A stretch of DNA of 49,711 nucleotides from Streptomyces blattellae (GCF_009709555.1 NZ_WJBG01000138.1:1-49711); one strand, 5' to 3'; counted from the stretch's first letter, positions 26,977-37,427 are shown. Numbers and translations: made by a program. The notes: generated by a model not told the origin, from the sequence alone.

Positions 26977-27102
26977 GTTCCGCGAGGCGGTGCAGGGGGT
27001 CAAGGCTTGTGGTTCCGGTTCGAGGCCCACGGCGGCCTTAGCGGCCACAGTCCTCGACCTGTGGGTTCCGGCGCCTTGATCCCCTGCATCACCTGGCGGG
27101 AC
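26977..27102. repeat. Imperfect long inverted repeat (possible miniature element)
   Basis: Arm 26977-27005 and arm 27073-27102 are inverted copies, matching at about 22 of 26 bases over CCGCNAGGNGNTGCAGGGG plus NTCAAGG, with weaker similarity continuing outward toward CATGGA/GCATGG. About 67 bp separate the arms. It lies in the 273-bp gap before the kinase gene. It could be a MITE-like remnant or a large RNA hairpin; no transposase is linked. Confidence 0.5.
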
Positions 27103-27171
27103 GCCATCACGCATGGACGGGCGCTGTCTGCGAACACGGTGTGCCGTGGTCCCCTGACGTCAGTCAGGGGG

Positions 27172-28113
27172 TCAGCTCGCGAGTGCGGCCGGTGTCAGCT
27201 CGCGCACCGCCACCACGTCCATCCGCGCGGGTGAGCCGAGCACGGACGCGCCGCAGCTCTCCTGGCGGGGCGGCAGTGACGCACCCTGGGCAACGACCAC
27301 GCGCCAATGGCGCCCGTCCGCGTGGGCGACGGTCACCGTCCAGCGTGGTGCCGCGCCGTCCGTCCGTACGACCGTCAGCGCGTCCGCGGTGTACTCGTGC
27401 GCCGCAGTGCGCACCGCGAGCTCGGCGGCCTGAGCGGGCCGTTCCCAGGCCGAACCGCCCCGGCATCCCTCCACCACGATTCGTCCCTCCTGCACGCTGT
27501 GCAGGATCTCCTTGACGGCATGTGCCTCGGCCCGGCCATAGGCGTAGCCGTACGGCAGGACGAGCAGCGTCGGGGAGAAGCGGTGACCGCCCAGATGGGT
27601 GACCTCCCAGACCCCCTCGACCCCGGAGGCGGCGAGTTCGGCCGCCAATGGACGGCCCAGGAGGGCGCAGCATCGGTCCCTCTTGCCGTTGGTGCACACG
27701 AGCGCGAGCGGATCACCGGTGTGGGGCCGCCCGCCGAGCGCCCGGCCGAAACTGCGGTCGTCGCCGCTGCCGAGCGCGGCGAAGTCGAGGTCGAGCAGGC
27801 GCCACGGGTCGCGGACGGTGGCCCCGTGCAGCCACGCGTTGCCGGGCACGGTGTGGGCCGCGTACACCTGACGCGCGGTGGGGGTGCCCAGGTCGGCGTG
27901 GCGGCCGGGGCGCCGGATGAGTGCGATGCGTACGCCCGTGCCCTTGGCGGCGGCCTCCAGGGCGCGGCCCAGCGCGGGGTCCAGATGGCTCGAAGTGAGC
28001 GCCTTGACACCCCAGGGACCTGGCTGTTCCAGCAGCAGCCAGGTCGTCGCGGTCGCCGCGGTTCCCGAAATGGGCTCGTTGAGGTCTCGAGAGACGCTTG
28101 CACACGTACTCAC
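27172..28113 (-). CDS. Sucrase/ferredoxin-like family protein
   Basis: 313 aa. The family has a thioredoxin-like [2Fe-2S] ferredoxin fold. Visible signatures: WLLLEQPGPWG at the start, LALVCTNGKRDRCCALLGRP (about 155-175) with clustered cysteines, and HLGGHRFSPTLLVLPYGYAYGR (about 190-215). A later Cys lies in VEGCRGGSAW. Start GTG 28113 is chosen because the protein then begins just before the conserved core; longer frames run into citrate synthase sequence. An iron-box-like palindrome abuts the start codon, so expression is probably repressed by iron-loaded DmdR1/IdeR. The stop of the upstream citrate synthase remnant overlaps this start (GTGA), which suggests they were once translationally coupled. 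Confidence 0.85.
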   Translation of the reverse strand: MSTCASVSRDLNEPISGTAATATTWLLLEQPGPWGVKALTSSHLDPALGRALEAAAKGTGVRIALIRRPGRHADLGTPTARQVYAAHTVPGNAWLHGATVRDPWRLLDLDFAALGSGDDRSFGRALGGRPHTGDPLALVCTNGKRDRCCALLGRPLAAELAASGVEGVWEVTHLGGHRFSPTLLVLPYGYAYGRAEAHAVKEILHSVQEGRIVVEGCRGGSAWERPAQAAELAVRTAAHEYTADALTVVRTDGAAPRWTVTVAHADGRHWRVVVAQGASLPPRQESCGASVLGSPARMDVVAVRELTPAALAS

Positions 28114-28132
28114 AGAGGTGAGCCTAACCTGA
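28114..28132 (-). promoter_or_regulatory. Iron box (DmdR/IdeR-type operator)
   Basis: On the minus strand TCAGGTTAGGCTCACCTCT matches the 19-bp actinobacterial iron box TTAGGTTAGGCTAACCTAA at 15 positions, including the entire central AGGTTAGGCT. It abuts the GTG start of the sucrase/ferredoxin-like gene, so bound repressor would block initiation. Confidence 0.75.
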
Positions 28133-28237
28133 CTTGATCCAGGGTGGCTTCCGGGCCGCCTGAGTCCTGCTCCGGCAGTGGCTGGGTCGGCCTCGGGCCC
28201 TCGTAGAGCCCGCTCGGTCGCATGCGCAGCGGGCGCT

Positions 28238-28305
28238 CGCCGTACTCCTCCAGGGCGTGCGCGATCCAGCCCGCCGTACTCCTCCGGGGCGTGCGCGATC
28301 CAGCC
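28238..28305. repeat. 34-bp tandem duplication
   Basis: 28238-28271 and 28272-28305 are identical but for one base. Because 34 is not a multiple of three, the duplication shifts the reading frame of the citrate synthase remnant, near its conserved GWIAHA/EEY motif. Confidence 0.95.
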
Positions 28306-28691
28306 CGCCGTACGGGCCACCGCGAAGAGCGTCTCGCCCGCCGTGGCGAAGCATGCCGCTGGGTGCGGTCAGGACGGCGAGTGCCAGATCGACGTTGGCG
28401 TACAGCGGGGTGTGCCGGGCGGTGGTGGCCACGATGTCGCGGGGCGCGGCGAGGGCGGGAGCCGCGGCCGGGGGGAGCGGGACGAGGAAGGGCGCCGTGG
28501 CGGAGGTCGCGTGCCCGAACTCCAGCCGCTGGTTGGCCCGCCAGCCGGGGGATCTCCTCCAGAAGAGTGAACAGCGCACGCGCGCGTGGGTCCTCGCCGG
28601 CGTAGAGCCGCTGGCCGAGTCCCGGGATACGGCGGCCTGAGCGCAGCTCGTCCGCGATCACGGGTCCGGCGTCGCCCTGGTCGAGCACCGT

Positions 28692-29184
28692 GCGTCACCC
28701 TTTACGGCGCGTGTCATCACCTCGACAGCAGCGGATGCGGCCGCATGCCTCGTGGGTGCCGTGGGCGCGCTGTCCGGCCTTCTGCACGGCACCGAGGACC
28801 CCCGCTCCCGGATGCTCCGCGCGATCGCCGAGGGCTTCGGGGGCCCGCGTGTCGACTTCGCCGTCGAGGTCGAACGGCGGGGCGAGACGATCCTCGCCGA
28901 GCTGAAGCCGGGCCGCGAACTCCACACGAACGTCGAGTTCTACGCGGGCGTGGTCATGGAACTCTGCGGTGTGCCGCCCGGGATGTTCACACTGACGTGC
29001 GCGGCGGCGCGGGCGGTGGGCTGGAGCGCCAAACATCCTGGAACAGGCGGAGGACTCGAAGATCATCCGCCCGGTGGCGCGGTATGTGGGGCCGGGGGGG
29101 CGCCGGTGGGGTACCGAAAGTGGCGTGAGCGCACAGAGGGTCGCCACTTCAGCCGATGACGGGTTCTTCGCGCCGGAGGCGTAA
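28692..29184 (+). pseudogene. Second citrate synthase remnant, opposite strand
   Basis: The plus strand encodes ASPFTARVITST and VGAVGALSGLLHG, then DPRSRMLRAIAEG, GPRVDFAVEVERRG and LKPGRELHTNVEFYAGVVM, followed by FTLTCAAARAVGWSA. These are citrate synthase motifs in order. LSGLLHG joins directly to TEDPRSR, so roughly 40 codons containing GAPSRVLD and GFGHRVY are deleted. One extra A in 29031-29033 shifts the frame; corrected, it reads NILEQAEDSKIIRPVARYVGP (21 residues described here only as the normal C-terminal motif). The N-terminal half is absent. The remnant meets the minus-strand one at about 28690. Confidence 0.85.
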
Positions 29185-29235
29185 CTCGCGCTGCTGGAAC
29201 TGCGGCGTGGCAACGAGTGGCGAGGTCGGAACCGG

Positions 29236-29282
29236 CAGGGCTCGGCACCTGGTGTTGGTGCCGAGCCCTGGAGGTCTTTTCG
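29236..29282 (+). terminator. Intrinsic terminator after the plus-strand citrate synthase remnant
   Basis: CAGGGCTCGGCACC (29236-29249) pairs perfectly with GGTGCCGAGCCCTG (29257-29270), loop of 7 nt, followed by GAGGTCTTTT. The T-run is on the plus strand. The hairpin may also stop transcription coming from the minus-strand small gene. Confidence 0.85.
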
Positions 29283-29340
29283 ATGTAAGTGCGGTTCGAG
29301 GACGGCCGAAACGGGACGGGGAATGGCGGGCGATTACGCG

Positions 29341-29580
29341 TTATGCGTCAGGAATGTCGCCCTTGGCCTTGATCAGTGTTTCACGGGTGATGACCACGAT
29401 GCGTTCGTAGTCGGCGCGAGCGGCATCGGCGGGCAGGTGCGCGTCCAGTGAGTCAGTCGCGTCTGTTCCGATTACGGCAAAATTTCCGTCCGCCAATTCG
29501 AAAATATCCGGGCAGGTAGCACTGGAAGTGCTGCCTCGTTCACGCGGAGACACACCGAGGCGGCGGATGATCTGACTCAC
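29341..29580 (-). CDS. Small conserved hypothetical (79 aa)
   Basis: Not a characterised family. The protein has an N-terminal basic segment (SQIIRRLGVSPRERG), a compact core CPDIFELADGNFAVIGTDAT and a C-terminal helix ADYERIVVITRETLIKAK. Start GTG 29580 is preceded by AAAGGAAA at good spacing. Codons such as ATT, GAA, TTG, AAT, TTT, GTA and ACA are frequent, so third-position GC is clearly below that of neighbouring genes, a sign of transfer or relaxed selection. It follows a DUF6082 gene on the same strand after 257 bp. Similar ~80-aa proteins recur in Streptomyces near regulatory or membrane hypotheticals, as I recall. Function unknown. Confidence 0.7.
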   Translation of the reverse strand: MSQIIRRLGVSPRERGSTSSATCPDIFELADGNFAVIGTDATDSLDAHLPADAARADYERIVVITRETLIKAKGDIPDA

Positions 29581-29837
29581 TGTTGATTTCCTTTGGTCTC
29601 AAGGCACACGCGCCTGCCCACTGCTGCTGCGCCGGGTGGGCGTCCCTGTAGGGCGGACCTCGATCACCGGCGGCGTGGAGCAGCGCTTCCTGTGAGGGGC
29701 GACTCCTTGCGCGGTTGCGCACCGGTTGGCCCCTGTCACCTGGAAGAACGCGCCGGTTCTTGATCCGTAACGCCTGTAGGTGGGATCCCCGCTCGGGGGT
29801 GACGAGAGGGAGGGCGGAGTTTACCGTCAGGCGGTGG

Positions 29838-30395
29838 TCATGGAGTGTCCGGCGTCTCGCCGACGACCCACCACTCCTCGGACTCCGCATCCTCCAGTTG
29901 GCGCAAGAGCTCGTCGACCATCAGTCCGAGAGCGGCCTCATCGGTATCCGAAATGCTGGCGCGCTGTTGGCGTGTGGCATACCAATATTCCCGGACAATG
30001 GGACTCTGGAATATGCCGCGGGCGTGCTTGAAGAATTCATCACGGCTGAGGTTGCCGATTCGGTAGTAGAAGAGCAGGTTTGTGTAGAGCGCATTGGCGA
30101 ATATGTATTGGCGCCGCTGCTTGGGCGATATCGTCCCCTCGTAGAGATCGAGCACTTCCGCGAGCTCGGGGTCGTCGATCGCTTTGCTCAGCAATTCCCA
30201 GTGCAGGCGCTGCTGATGGGCGAGGTCGGTGTGTTGCTGGCTGTGCGCGGCCAGCTCCAGGTGCTCCAGTCGTACCCGCAGGGAGGCGAGTGTCTGGCGC
30301 TGCGCGGCCATGGCGATCAGTGCTCCGGCCGCCATGCCGAGCCCCGTCGCGGCAACTGCGCCCAGTCCGCGTATGCCAAATTCCCGTGTGGCCAT
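29838..30395 (-). CDS. DUF6082-family membrane protein
   Basis: 185 aa, function unknown. One transmembrane helix near the N-terminus (about 9-31, LGAVAATGLGMAAGALIAMAA), a Gln/His/Leu-rich coiled-coil-like stretch (about 32-65), then a helical cytoplasmic domain with YIFANALYTNLLFYYRIG and GIFQSPIVREYWYATRQQR, the conserved DUF6082 motifs. The C-terminus is acidic (ESEEWWVVGE). Start ATG 30395. Codon use is AT-richer than in flanking core genes (ATT, AAT, TAT common). The small gene downstream has the same bias, so the two may have arrived together. Divergent from the CobW-type gene. Confidence 0.75.
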   Translation of the reverse strand: MATREFGIRGLGAVAATGLGMAAGALIAMAAQRQTLASLRVRLEHLELAAHSQQHTDLAHQQRLHWELLSKAIDDPELAEVLDLYEGTISPKQRRQYIFANALYTNLLFYYRIGNLSRDEFFKHARGIFQSPIVREYWYATRQQRASISDTDEAALGLMVDELLRQLEDAESEEWWVVGETPDTP

Positions 30396-30713
30396 GTCAA
30401 CCCCCGAATCAGGCGACCGTCCGCCGGTCGTCGGGTGCGGGTCGACTGATGGGGACCGGCGAGCGGTGGGCGGCGCTTGCCGCCTCCAGAGTGCCGAGCG
30501 GCTCTGATCGGCGGGGAGGCGGAGAGGAGGCGCACAGAGGGAAGCGAGGGTCGCACACTCCGGCGCCTTGTCGAACGTCTGCCCCGCGAGTGCTGCTAAC
30601 AATCGTTCACTTCGCGGTGACTCTCACTGCTCGTATCCTGGGCCGGAATTCCATCCGCGTACGTACGCCGAGCTGCGAGCCGGTGTACGCCCGGACATGA
30701 GAGAGGTCGCACA
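30396..30713. other. Divergent promoter region, DUF6082 / CobW-type gene
   Basis: 318 bp without a gene. TTCGCG (30611-30616) and TATCCT (30634-30639), 17 bp apart, form a plausible promoter for the plus-strand GTPase gene. A short inverted repeat GACCG/CGGTC lies near 30416-30430. No Zur-like box was recognised. Confidence 0.4.
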
Positions 30714-31766
30714 TTGGTTCCGAGCCCGGGCCGGCCGCAGATCCCGGTCGTGGTTCTCGCCGGATTCCTGGGCTCCGGCAAGACCACGCTGCTCAACCAT
30801 CTGCTCCACCGCAGCGGCGGCAGCCGGATCGGGGCCATCGTCAATGACTTCGGGGCCATCGAGATCGACGCGATGGCCGTGGCGGGCGCGCTCGGTGACT
30901 CCACCGTGTCCTTGGGGAACGGCTGCCTGTGCTGTGCCGTGGACGTCAGTGAGCTCGATCTCTATCTCGACCGGCTCGCCAGGCCCTCCGCCGGCATCGA
31001 CGTCGTCGTCATCGAGGCCAGCGGGCTGGCCGAGCCGCAGGAGCTCGTGCGGATGGTGCTCGCCAGCGAACAGCCGGGGATCGTGTACGGCGGTCTGATC
31101 GAGGTCGTCGACGCCGCCGAGTTCGACGACACGCGTGCGAAGCACCCCGAGATCGACCGGCATCTCGCCCTCGCCGACCTGGTCGTCGTCAACAAGGTCG
31201 ACCGGGCGCCCGACGGCGAGCGGGTCGTCGGGCTCGCCCGGTCTCTCGTCGACCGTGCCGCCGTCGTTCCCGCCACCTACGGCCGCATCGACCCCGAGTT
31301 CCTCTTCGACTGCCGCCCCGCGGGCGAGCGCATCGGGCAGCTCACCTTCGACGACCTCCATGACCACGCAGGTCATCTGCACGCGGCCTACGACAGCGTG
31401 TCCTTCACCTCCGAAGTGCCCCTGAACCCGCGCCGGTTGATGGAGTTCCTCGACAGTCGGCCGGAGGGGCTGTACCGGATCAAGGGGTACGTCGACTTCG
31501 GCGCCCATGACGTCAACAACCGGTACGGCGTCCATGCCGTCGGACGGTTCCTGCGGTTCCGTCCCGAGCCCTGGGGCTCCGGCGACGCGCGGGTGACCCA
31601 GCTCGTGCTCATCGGCGCCGGCATCGATGCCCAGGCCCTCGGCAAGGAGCTGGAGGCGTGCAAGGACGGCGCCCCGCACGCCGACGAGCATGGCATGTGG
31701 GGCGTCCTGCGCTACGTACGGGATCCCGATGGGGATCTTGAGGAACCCGGTCTCCAGGTGCCCTAG
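30714..31766 (+). CDS. CobW/COG0523 metal-chaperone GTPase
   Basis: 350 aa G3E-family GTPase that delivers metal (zinc or cobalt) to target proteins. Walker A GFLGSGKTTLL (about 16-26), the metal-binding CxCC motif in SLGNGCLCCAVDVSELD (about 68), the E(A)SGLAEPQ box near 100, and the NKVD guanine specificity motif (VVVNKVDRAPDG). The C-terminal CobW_C domain has YRIKGYVDF and FLRFRPEPWG. The first start is TTG 30714 with GAGAGG 7 nt upstream; no better start exists before the Walker motif. It is convergent with parC. The metal cannot be read from the sequence. Confidence 0.9.
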   Translation: MVPSPGRPQIPVVVLAGFLGSGKTTLLNHLLHRSGGSRIGAIVNDFGAIEIDAMAVAGALGDSTVSLGNGCLCCAVDVSELDLYLDRLARPSAGIDVVVIEASGLAEPQELVRMVLASEQPGIVYGGLIEVVDAAEFDDTRAKHPEIDRHLALADLVVVNKVDRAPDGERVVGLARSLVDRAAVVPATYGRIDPEFLFDCRPAGERIGQLTFDDLHDHAGHLHAAYDSVSFTSEVPLNPRRLMEFLDSRPEGLYRIKGYVDFGAHDVNNRYGVHAVGRFLRFRPEPWGSGDARVTQLVLIGAGIDAQALGKELEACKDGAPHADEHGMWGVLRYVRDPDGDLEEPGLQVP

Positions 31767-31777
31767 GCGCTCCGCTG

Positions 31778-31875
31778 GAAGTCCGGTACGCCGGCCGTGG
31801 GTCCGTCGTGGCTGGTCGCGCAGTTCCCCGCGCCCCTTTGGAGCGTGCCGATACGCACCGGACTTCGACGGACCC
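31778..31875. repeat. Repeat-rich convergent intergenic element
   Basis: A core TGGTCGCGCAGTTCCCCGCG with CCCCTTTGGAG (about 31812-31842) is, from memory, a very common Streptomyces intergenic repeat. It is framed by two inverted pairs: GAAGTCCGGT (31778-31787) with ACCGGACTTC (31857-31866), and GGGTCCGTCG (31799-31808) with CGACGGACCC (31866-31875). The pairs cross rather than nest. It fills the gap between the converging CobW-type and parC genes. Confidence 0.65.
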
Positions 31876-31877
31876 GC

Positions 31878-34334
<2,457 letters not shown>

Positions 34335-34650
34335 CGCTGCCTGGCTCCTCTGTCTCCTGGTCGCTCGCCCACGGGCGCGCTCTTGCTGAAGCGTTGAATG
34401 AATCTGACGTGGACCATTGTGGACCGCGGCACTGACAACGCGGACCAGGACCCGACGTCGGGCGTCCCGCCGGGCGTTCACAGGGTGCCGCCCGCCGTTG
34501 GCCGGACGGTACGCCCGCAGGCTACGCGATCTCGCTCTGGGCGTACGTCGGGCGGGAACTTCGCCGACGCTCCGCACGCTTGCATACAGTGGCAGGACCG
34601 GCGGGATTTCCGCAGTTACGACGAGTGTTTCCGCGATCGAAGGGACGTAC
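34335..34650. other. Divergent promoter region, parC / M16 operon
   Basis: 316 bp without a gene. TACAGT (34585-34590) is a possible -10 for the peptidase operon. The hexamers GTGGACC at about 34411 and 34421 are direct repeats. A long plus-strand frame continues from the peptidase into this region but lacks a ribosome site. Confidence 0.4.
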
Positions 34651-36042
34651 ATGCCCATGGGTCACACGGCCACAGACCAGGCAGGCACCGGGGGCCTGAC
34701 AGCGACCGAGCACCGCCTGGCCAACGGCCTGCGCGTGGTGCTCTCCGAGGACCACCTGACCCCGGTCGCGGCGGTGTGCCTCTGGTACGACGTCGGCTCG
34801 CGCCACGAAGTCAAGGGACGTACCGGCCTGGCTCACCTTTTCGAGCATCTGATGTTCCAGGGCTCGGGCCAGGTGCAGGGCAATGGCCACTTCGAGAAGG
34901 TGCAGGGCGCCGGCGGCTCGCTGAACGGCACCACCAGCTTCGAGCGCACCAACTACTTCGAGACCATGCCCACCCACCAGCTGGAACTCGCCCTCTGGCT
35001 GGAGGCCGACCGCATGGGCTCCCTGCTCGCCGCCCTCGACGACGAGTCCATGGAGAACCAGCGCGACGTCGTGAAGAACGAGCGCCGGCAGCGCTACGAC
35101 AACGTCCCCTACGGGACGGCGTTCGAGAAGCTGACCGCCCTCGCCTACCCGGAGGGCCACCCCTACCACCACACCCCGATCGGCTCGATGGCCGACCTGG
35201 ACGCGGCGACCCTGGACGACGCGCGCGCGTTCTTCCGGACGTACTACGCGCCCAACAACGCGGTGCTGTCCGTGGTCGGCGACATCGATCCCGAGCAGAC
35301 GCTCGCCTGGGTCGAGAGGTACTTCGGCTCCATCCCCGCGCACGAGGGCAAGCCCGCCCCGCGCGACGGCGGACTGCCCGAGATCATCGGCGAGCAGCTG
35401 CGCGAGATCGTCGAGGAAGAGGTCCCCGCGCGCGCGTTGATGGCCGCCTACCGGCTGCCGCACGACGGCACGCGCGCGTGCGATGCGGCCGACCTCGCGC
35501 TCACCGTCCTCGGCGGCGGTGAGTCCTCCCGCCTCTACAACCGGCTGGTACGACGCGACCGTACGGCCGTCGCCGCCGGATTCGGCCTGCTGCGGCTGGC
35601 CGGGGCGCCCTCCCTGGGGTGGCTGGACGTGAAGACGTCCGGTGACGTGGAGGTGCCGGTCATCGAAGCCGCCATCGACGAGGAGCTGGCCCGGTTCGCC
35701 GCGGAGGGCCCCACGGCCGAGGAAATGGAGCGTGCCCAGGCCCAGTTGGAGCGCGAGTGGCTGGACCGGCTCGGCACCGTCGCGGGCCGCGCCGACGAAC
35801 TGTGCCGGTACGCCGTCCTGTTCGGCGACCCGCAGCTCGCCCTCACCGCCGTCGGGCGGGTGCTGGAGGTGACCGCCGAGGAGGTCCAGGAGGTCGCCAA
35901 GGCCCGACTGCGGCCCGACAACCGCGCGGTGCTCGTCTACGAGCCGACCGTCCCCACGGAGACCGTCGAGGAGCCCACCGAAGACCTGGAGTCCGCGGCG
36001 ACCGTGGAAGCCACCGACGAGAACGAGGAGGCGGCCAAGTGA
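34651..36042 (+). CDS. M16-family zinc metallopeptidase (catalytic subunit)
   Basis: 463 aa peptidase related to mitochondrial processing peptidase. The inverted zinc motif HxxEH is present as HLFEH (about residue 65-69) with the distal Glu some 75 residues later in ENQRDVVKNERRQRYD. Further M16 traits: LANGLRVVLSEDH at the start, SLNGTTSFERTNYFETMP, and SVVGDIDPEQTL. The C-terminal M16_C domain ends in a Thr/Glu/Pro tail. Start ATG 34651 has AAGGGA upstream. Its stop overlaps the next gene's start (GTGA), and that gene lacks the zinc site, so the two probably form a heterodimer. No signal peptide, so cytoplasmic. Confidence 0.92.
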   Translation: MPMGHTATDQAGTGGLTATEHRLANGLRVVLSEDHLTPVAAVCLWYDVGSRHEVKGRTGLAHLFEHLMFQGSGQVQGNGHFEKVQGAGGSLNGTTSFERTNYFETMPTHQLELALWLEADRMGSLLAALDDESMENQRDVVKNERRQRYDNVPYGTAFEKLTALAYPEGHPYHHTPIGSMADLDAATLDDARAFFRTYYAPNNAVLSVVGDIDPEQTLAWVERYFGSIPAHEGKPAPRDGGLPEIIGEQLREIVEEEVPARALMAAYRLPHDGTRACDAADLALTVLGGGESSRLYNRLVRRDRTAVAAGFGLLRLAGAPSLGWLDVKTSGDVEVPVIEAAIDEELARFAAEGPTAEEMERAQAQLEREWLDRLGTVAGRADELCRYAVLFGDPQLALTAVGRVLEVTAEEVQEVAKARLRPDNRAVLVYEPTVPTETVEEPTEDLESAATVEATDENEEAAK

Positions 36043-37427
36043 CCGAGCTCGCCGCTATGGAATTCCACCCCGAGCCCCAGGCCGGCGAGGCCAGGCCGTG
36101 GGCGTTCCCGGCCCCCACGCGCGGGACCCTCGACAACGGCGTCACGGTCCTGCGCTGCCACCGCCCCGGTCAGCAGGTCGTCGCCGTCGAGGTGCTGCTG
36201 GACGCGCCGCTGGACGCCGAACCGGCCGGCCTCGACGGAGTCGCCACGATCATGGCGCGGGCCTTCTCGGAGGGCACCGACAAGTACTCCGCCGAGGAGT
36301 TCGCCGCCGAGCTGGAGCGCTGCGGAGCCACCCTCGACGCGCACGCCGACCACCCCGGCGTCCGGCTCAGCCTGGAGGTCCCCGCCTCACGGCTGCCCAA
36401 GTCGCTCGGCCTGCTCGCCGACGCCCTCAGGGCGCCCGCCTTCGCCGACAGCGAGGTCGAACGGCTGGTCCGCAACCGCCTCGACGAGATCCCGCACGAG
36501 CTGGCCAACCCCTCCCGCCGGGCCGCCAAGGAGCTGTCCAAGGAGCTGTTCCCGGCCGGCTCGCGCATGTCGCGCCCGCGCCAGGGCACCGAGGACACGG
36601 TCGAGAACATCGACTCCGCGGCCGTGCGCGCCTTCTACGAGAAGCATGTGCGTCCCGCCACGGCCACCGCCGTGGTCGTCGGCGACCTCACCGGCATCGA
36701 TCTGGACGCGCTGCTCGGCGAGACGGTCGGCGCCTGGACCGGCTCGTCCGCGCAGCCGCGCCCGGTGCCGCCGGTGACCGCCGACGACACCGGCCGTGTC
36801 GTCATCGTGGACCGCCCCGGTGCCGTCCAGACGCAGCTGCTCATCGGCCGGGTCGGTGTCGACCGGCACGACCGCGTGTGGCCCGCGCAGGTGCTCGGCA
36901 CGTACTGCCTCGGCGGCACCCTCACCTCCCGGCTGGACCGCGTCCTGCGTGAGGAGAAGGGCTACACCTACGGAGTGCGGGCGTTCGGGCAGGTCCTCAG
37001 GTCCGCCCCGGACGGCTCGGGCGCCGGGATGCTCGCCATCAGCGGCTCCGTCGACACCCCGAACACCGGTCCCGCACTCCAGGATCTCTGGACGGTGCTG
37101 CGTACGCTCGCCGCCGACGGGCTCACCGACGCCGAGCGCGATGTCGCCGTGCAGAACCTCGTCGGTGTGGCGCCGCTGAAGTACGAGACCGCCGCGGCCG
37201 TGGCCGGCACGCTGGCCGACCAGGTGGAGCAGTACCTGCCGGACGACTACCAGGCCACGCTGTACCGGGAGCTCGCTGCGACCGGCACCGTCGAGGCCAC
37301 CGCGGCTGCCGTACGCGCCTTCCCCGTGGACCGTCTCGTGACGGTCCTGGTGGGCGACGCGGCCCAGATCAAGGAGCCGGTGGAGGCCCTCGGCATCGGC
37401 CAAGTCACCGTCGTGTCCGCCGAGTAG
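36039..37427 (+). CDS. M16-family non-catalytic partner subunit
   Basis: 462 aa. Same two-domain fold as the preceding gene, starting TLDNGVTVLRCHRPGQQVV, but the place of HxxEH reads GVATIMARAFSEGT, with no zinc ligands. It keeps the R/Y pair region of the C-terminal domain (SRLDRVLREEKGYTYGVRA), which binds substrate in M16 heterodimers. This split of catalytic and R/Y roles is the pattern of bacterial M16B pairs. Start GTG 36039 overlaps the upstream stop; GAGGAGG precedes it. A perfect 15-bp terminator hairpin follows. Confidence 0.92.
   Translation: MTELAAMEFHPEPQAGEARPWAFPAPTRGTLDNGVTVLRCHRPGQQVVAVEVLLDAPLDAEPAGLDGVATIMARAFSEGTDKYSAEEFAAELERCGATLDAHADHPGVRLSLEVPASRLPKSLGLLADALRAPAFADSEVERLVRNRLDEIPHELANPSRRAAKELSKELFPAGSRMSRPRQGTEDTVENIDSAAVRAFYEKHVRPATATAVVVGDLTGIDLDALLGETVGAWTGSSAQPRPVPPVTADDTGRVVIVDRPGAVQTQLLIGRVGVDRHDRVWPAQVLGTYCLGGTLTSRLDRVLREEKGYTYGVRAFGQVLRSAPDGSGAGMLAISGSVDTPNTGPALQDLWTVLRTLAADGLTDAERDVAVQNLVGVAPLKYETAAAVAGTLADQVEQYLPDDYQATLYRELAATGTVEATAAAVRAFPVDRLVTVLVGDAAQIKEPVEALGIGQVTVVSAE

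Larger units (their letters stand above)
28110..28690 (-). pseudogene. Citrate synthase-like remnant, C-terminal part
   Basis: The minus strand encodes, in three successive frames, the C-terminal half of a citrate synthase-like protein: LRSGRRIPGLGQRLY with PRARALFTLLEEIP, then RLEFGHATSATAPFLVP and NVDLALAVLTAPSGM, then VARTAGWIAHAPEEYG, and finally ERPLRMRPSGLYEGP. Frameshifts lie near 28540-28560 and 28345-28350, and a third is caused by a 34-bp tandem duplication (28238-28305). The N-terminal half is missing: an in-frame stop lies just above 28690 and the sequence there belongs to the opposite-strand remnant. No functional protein is possible. Confidence 0.85.
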
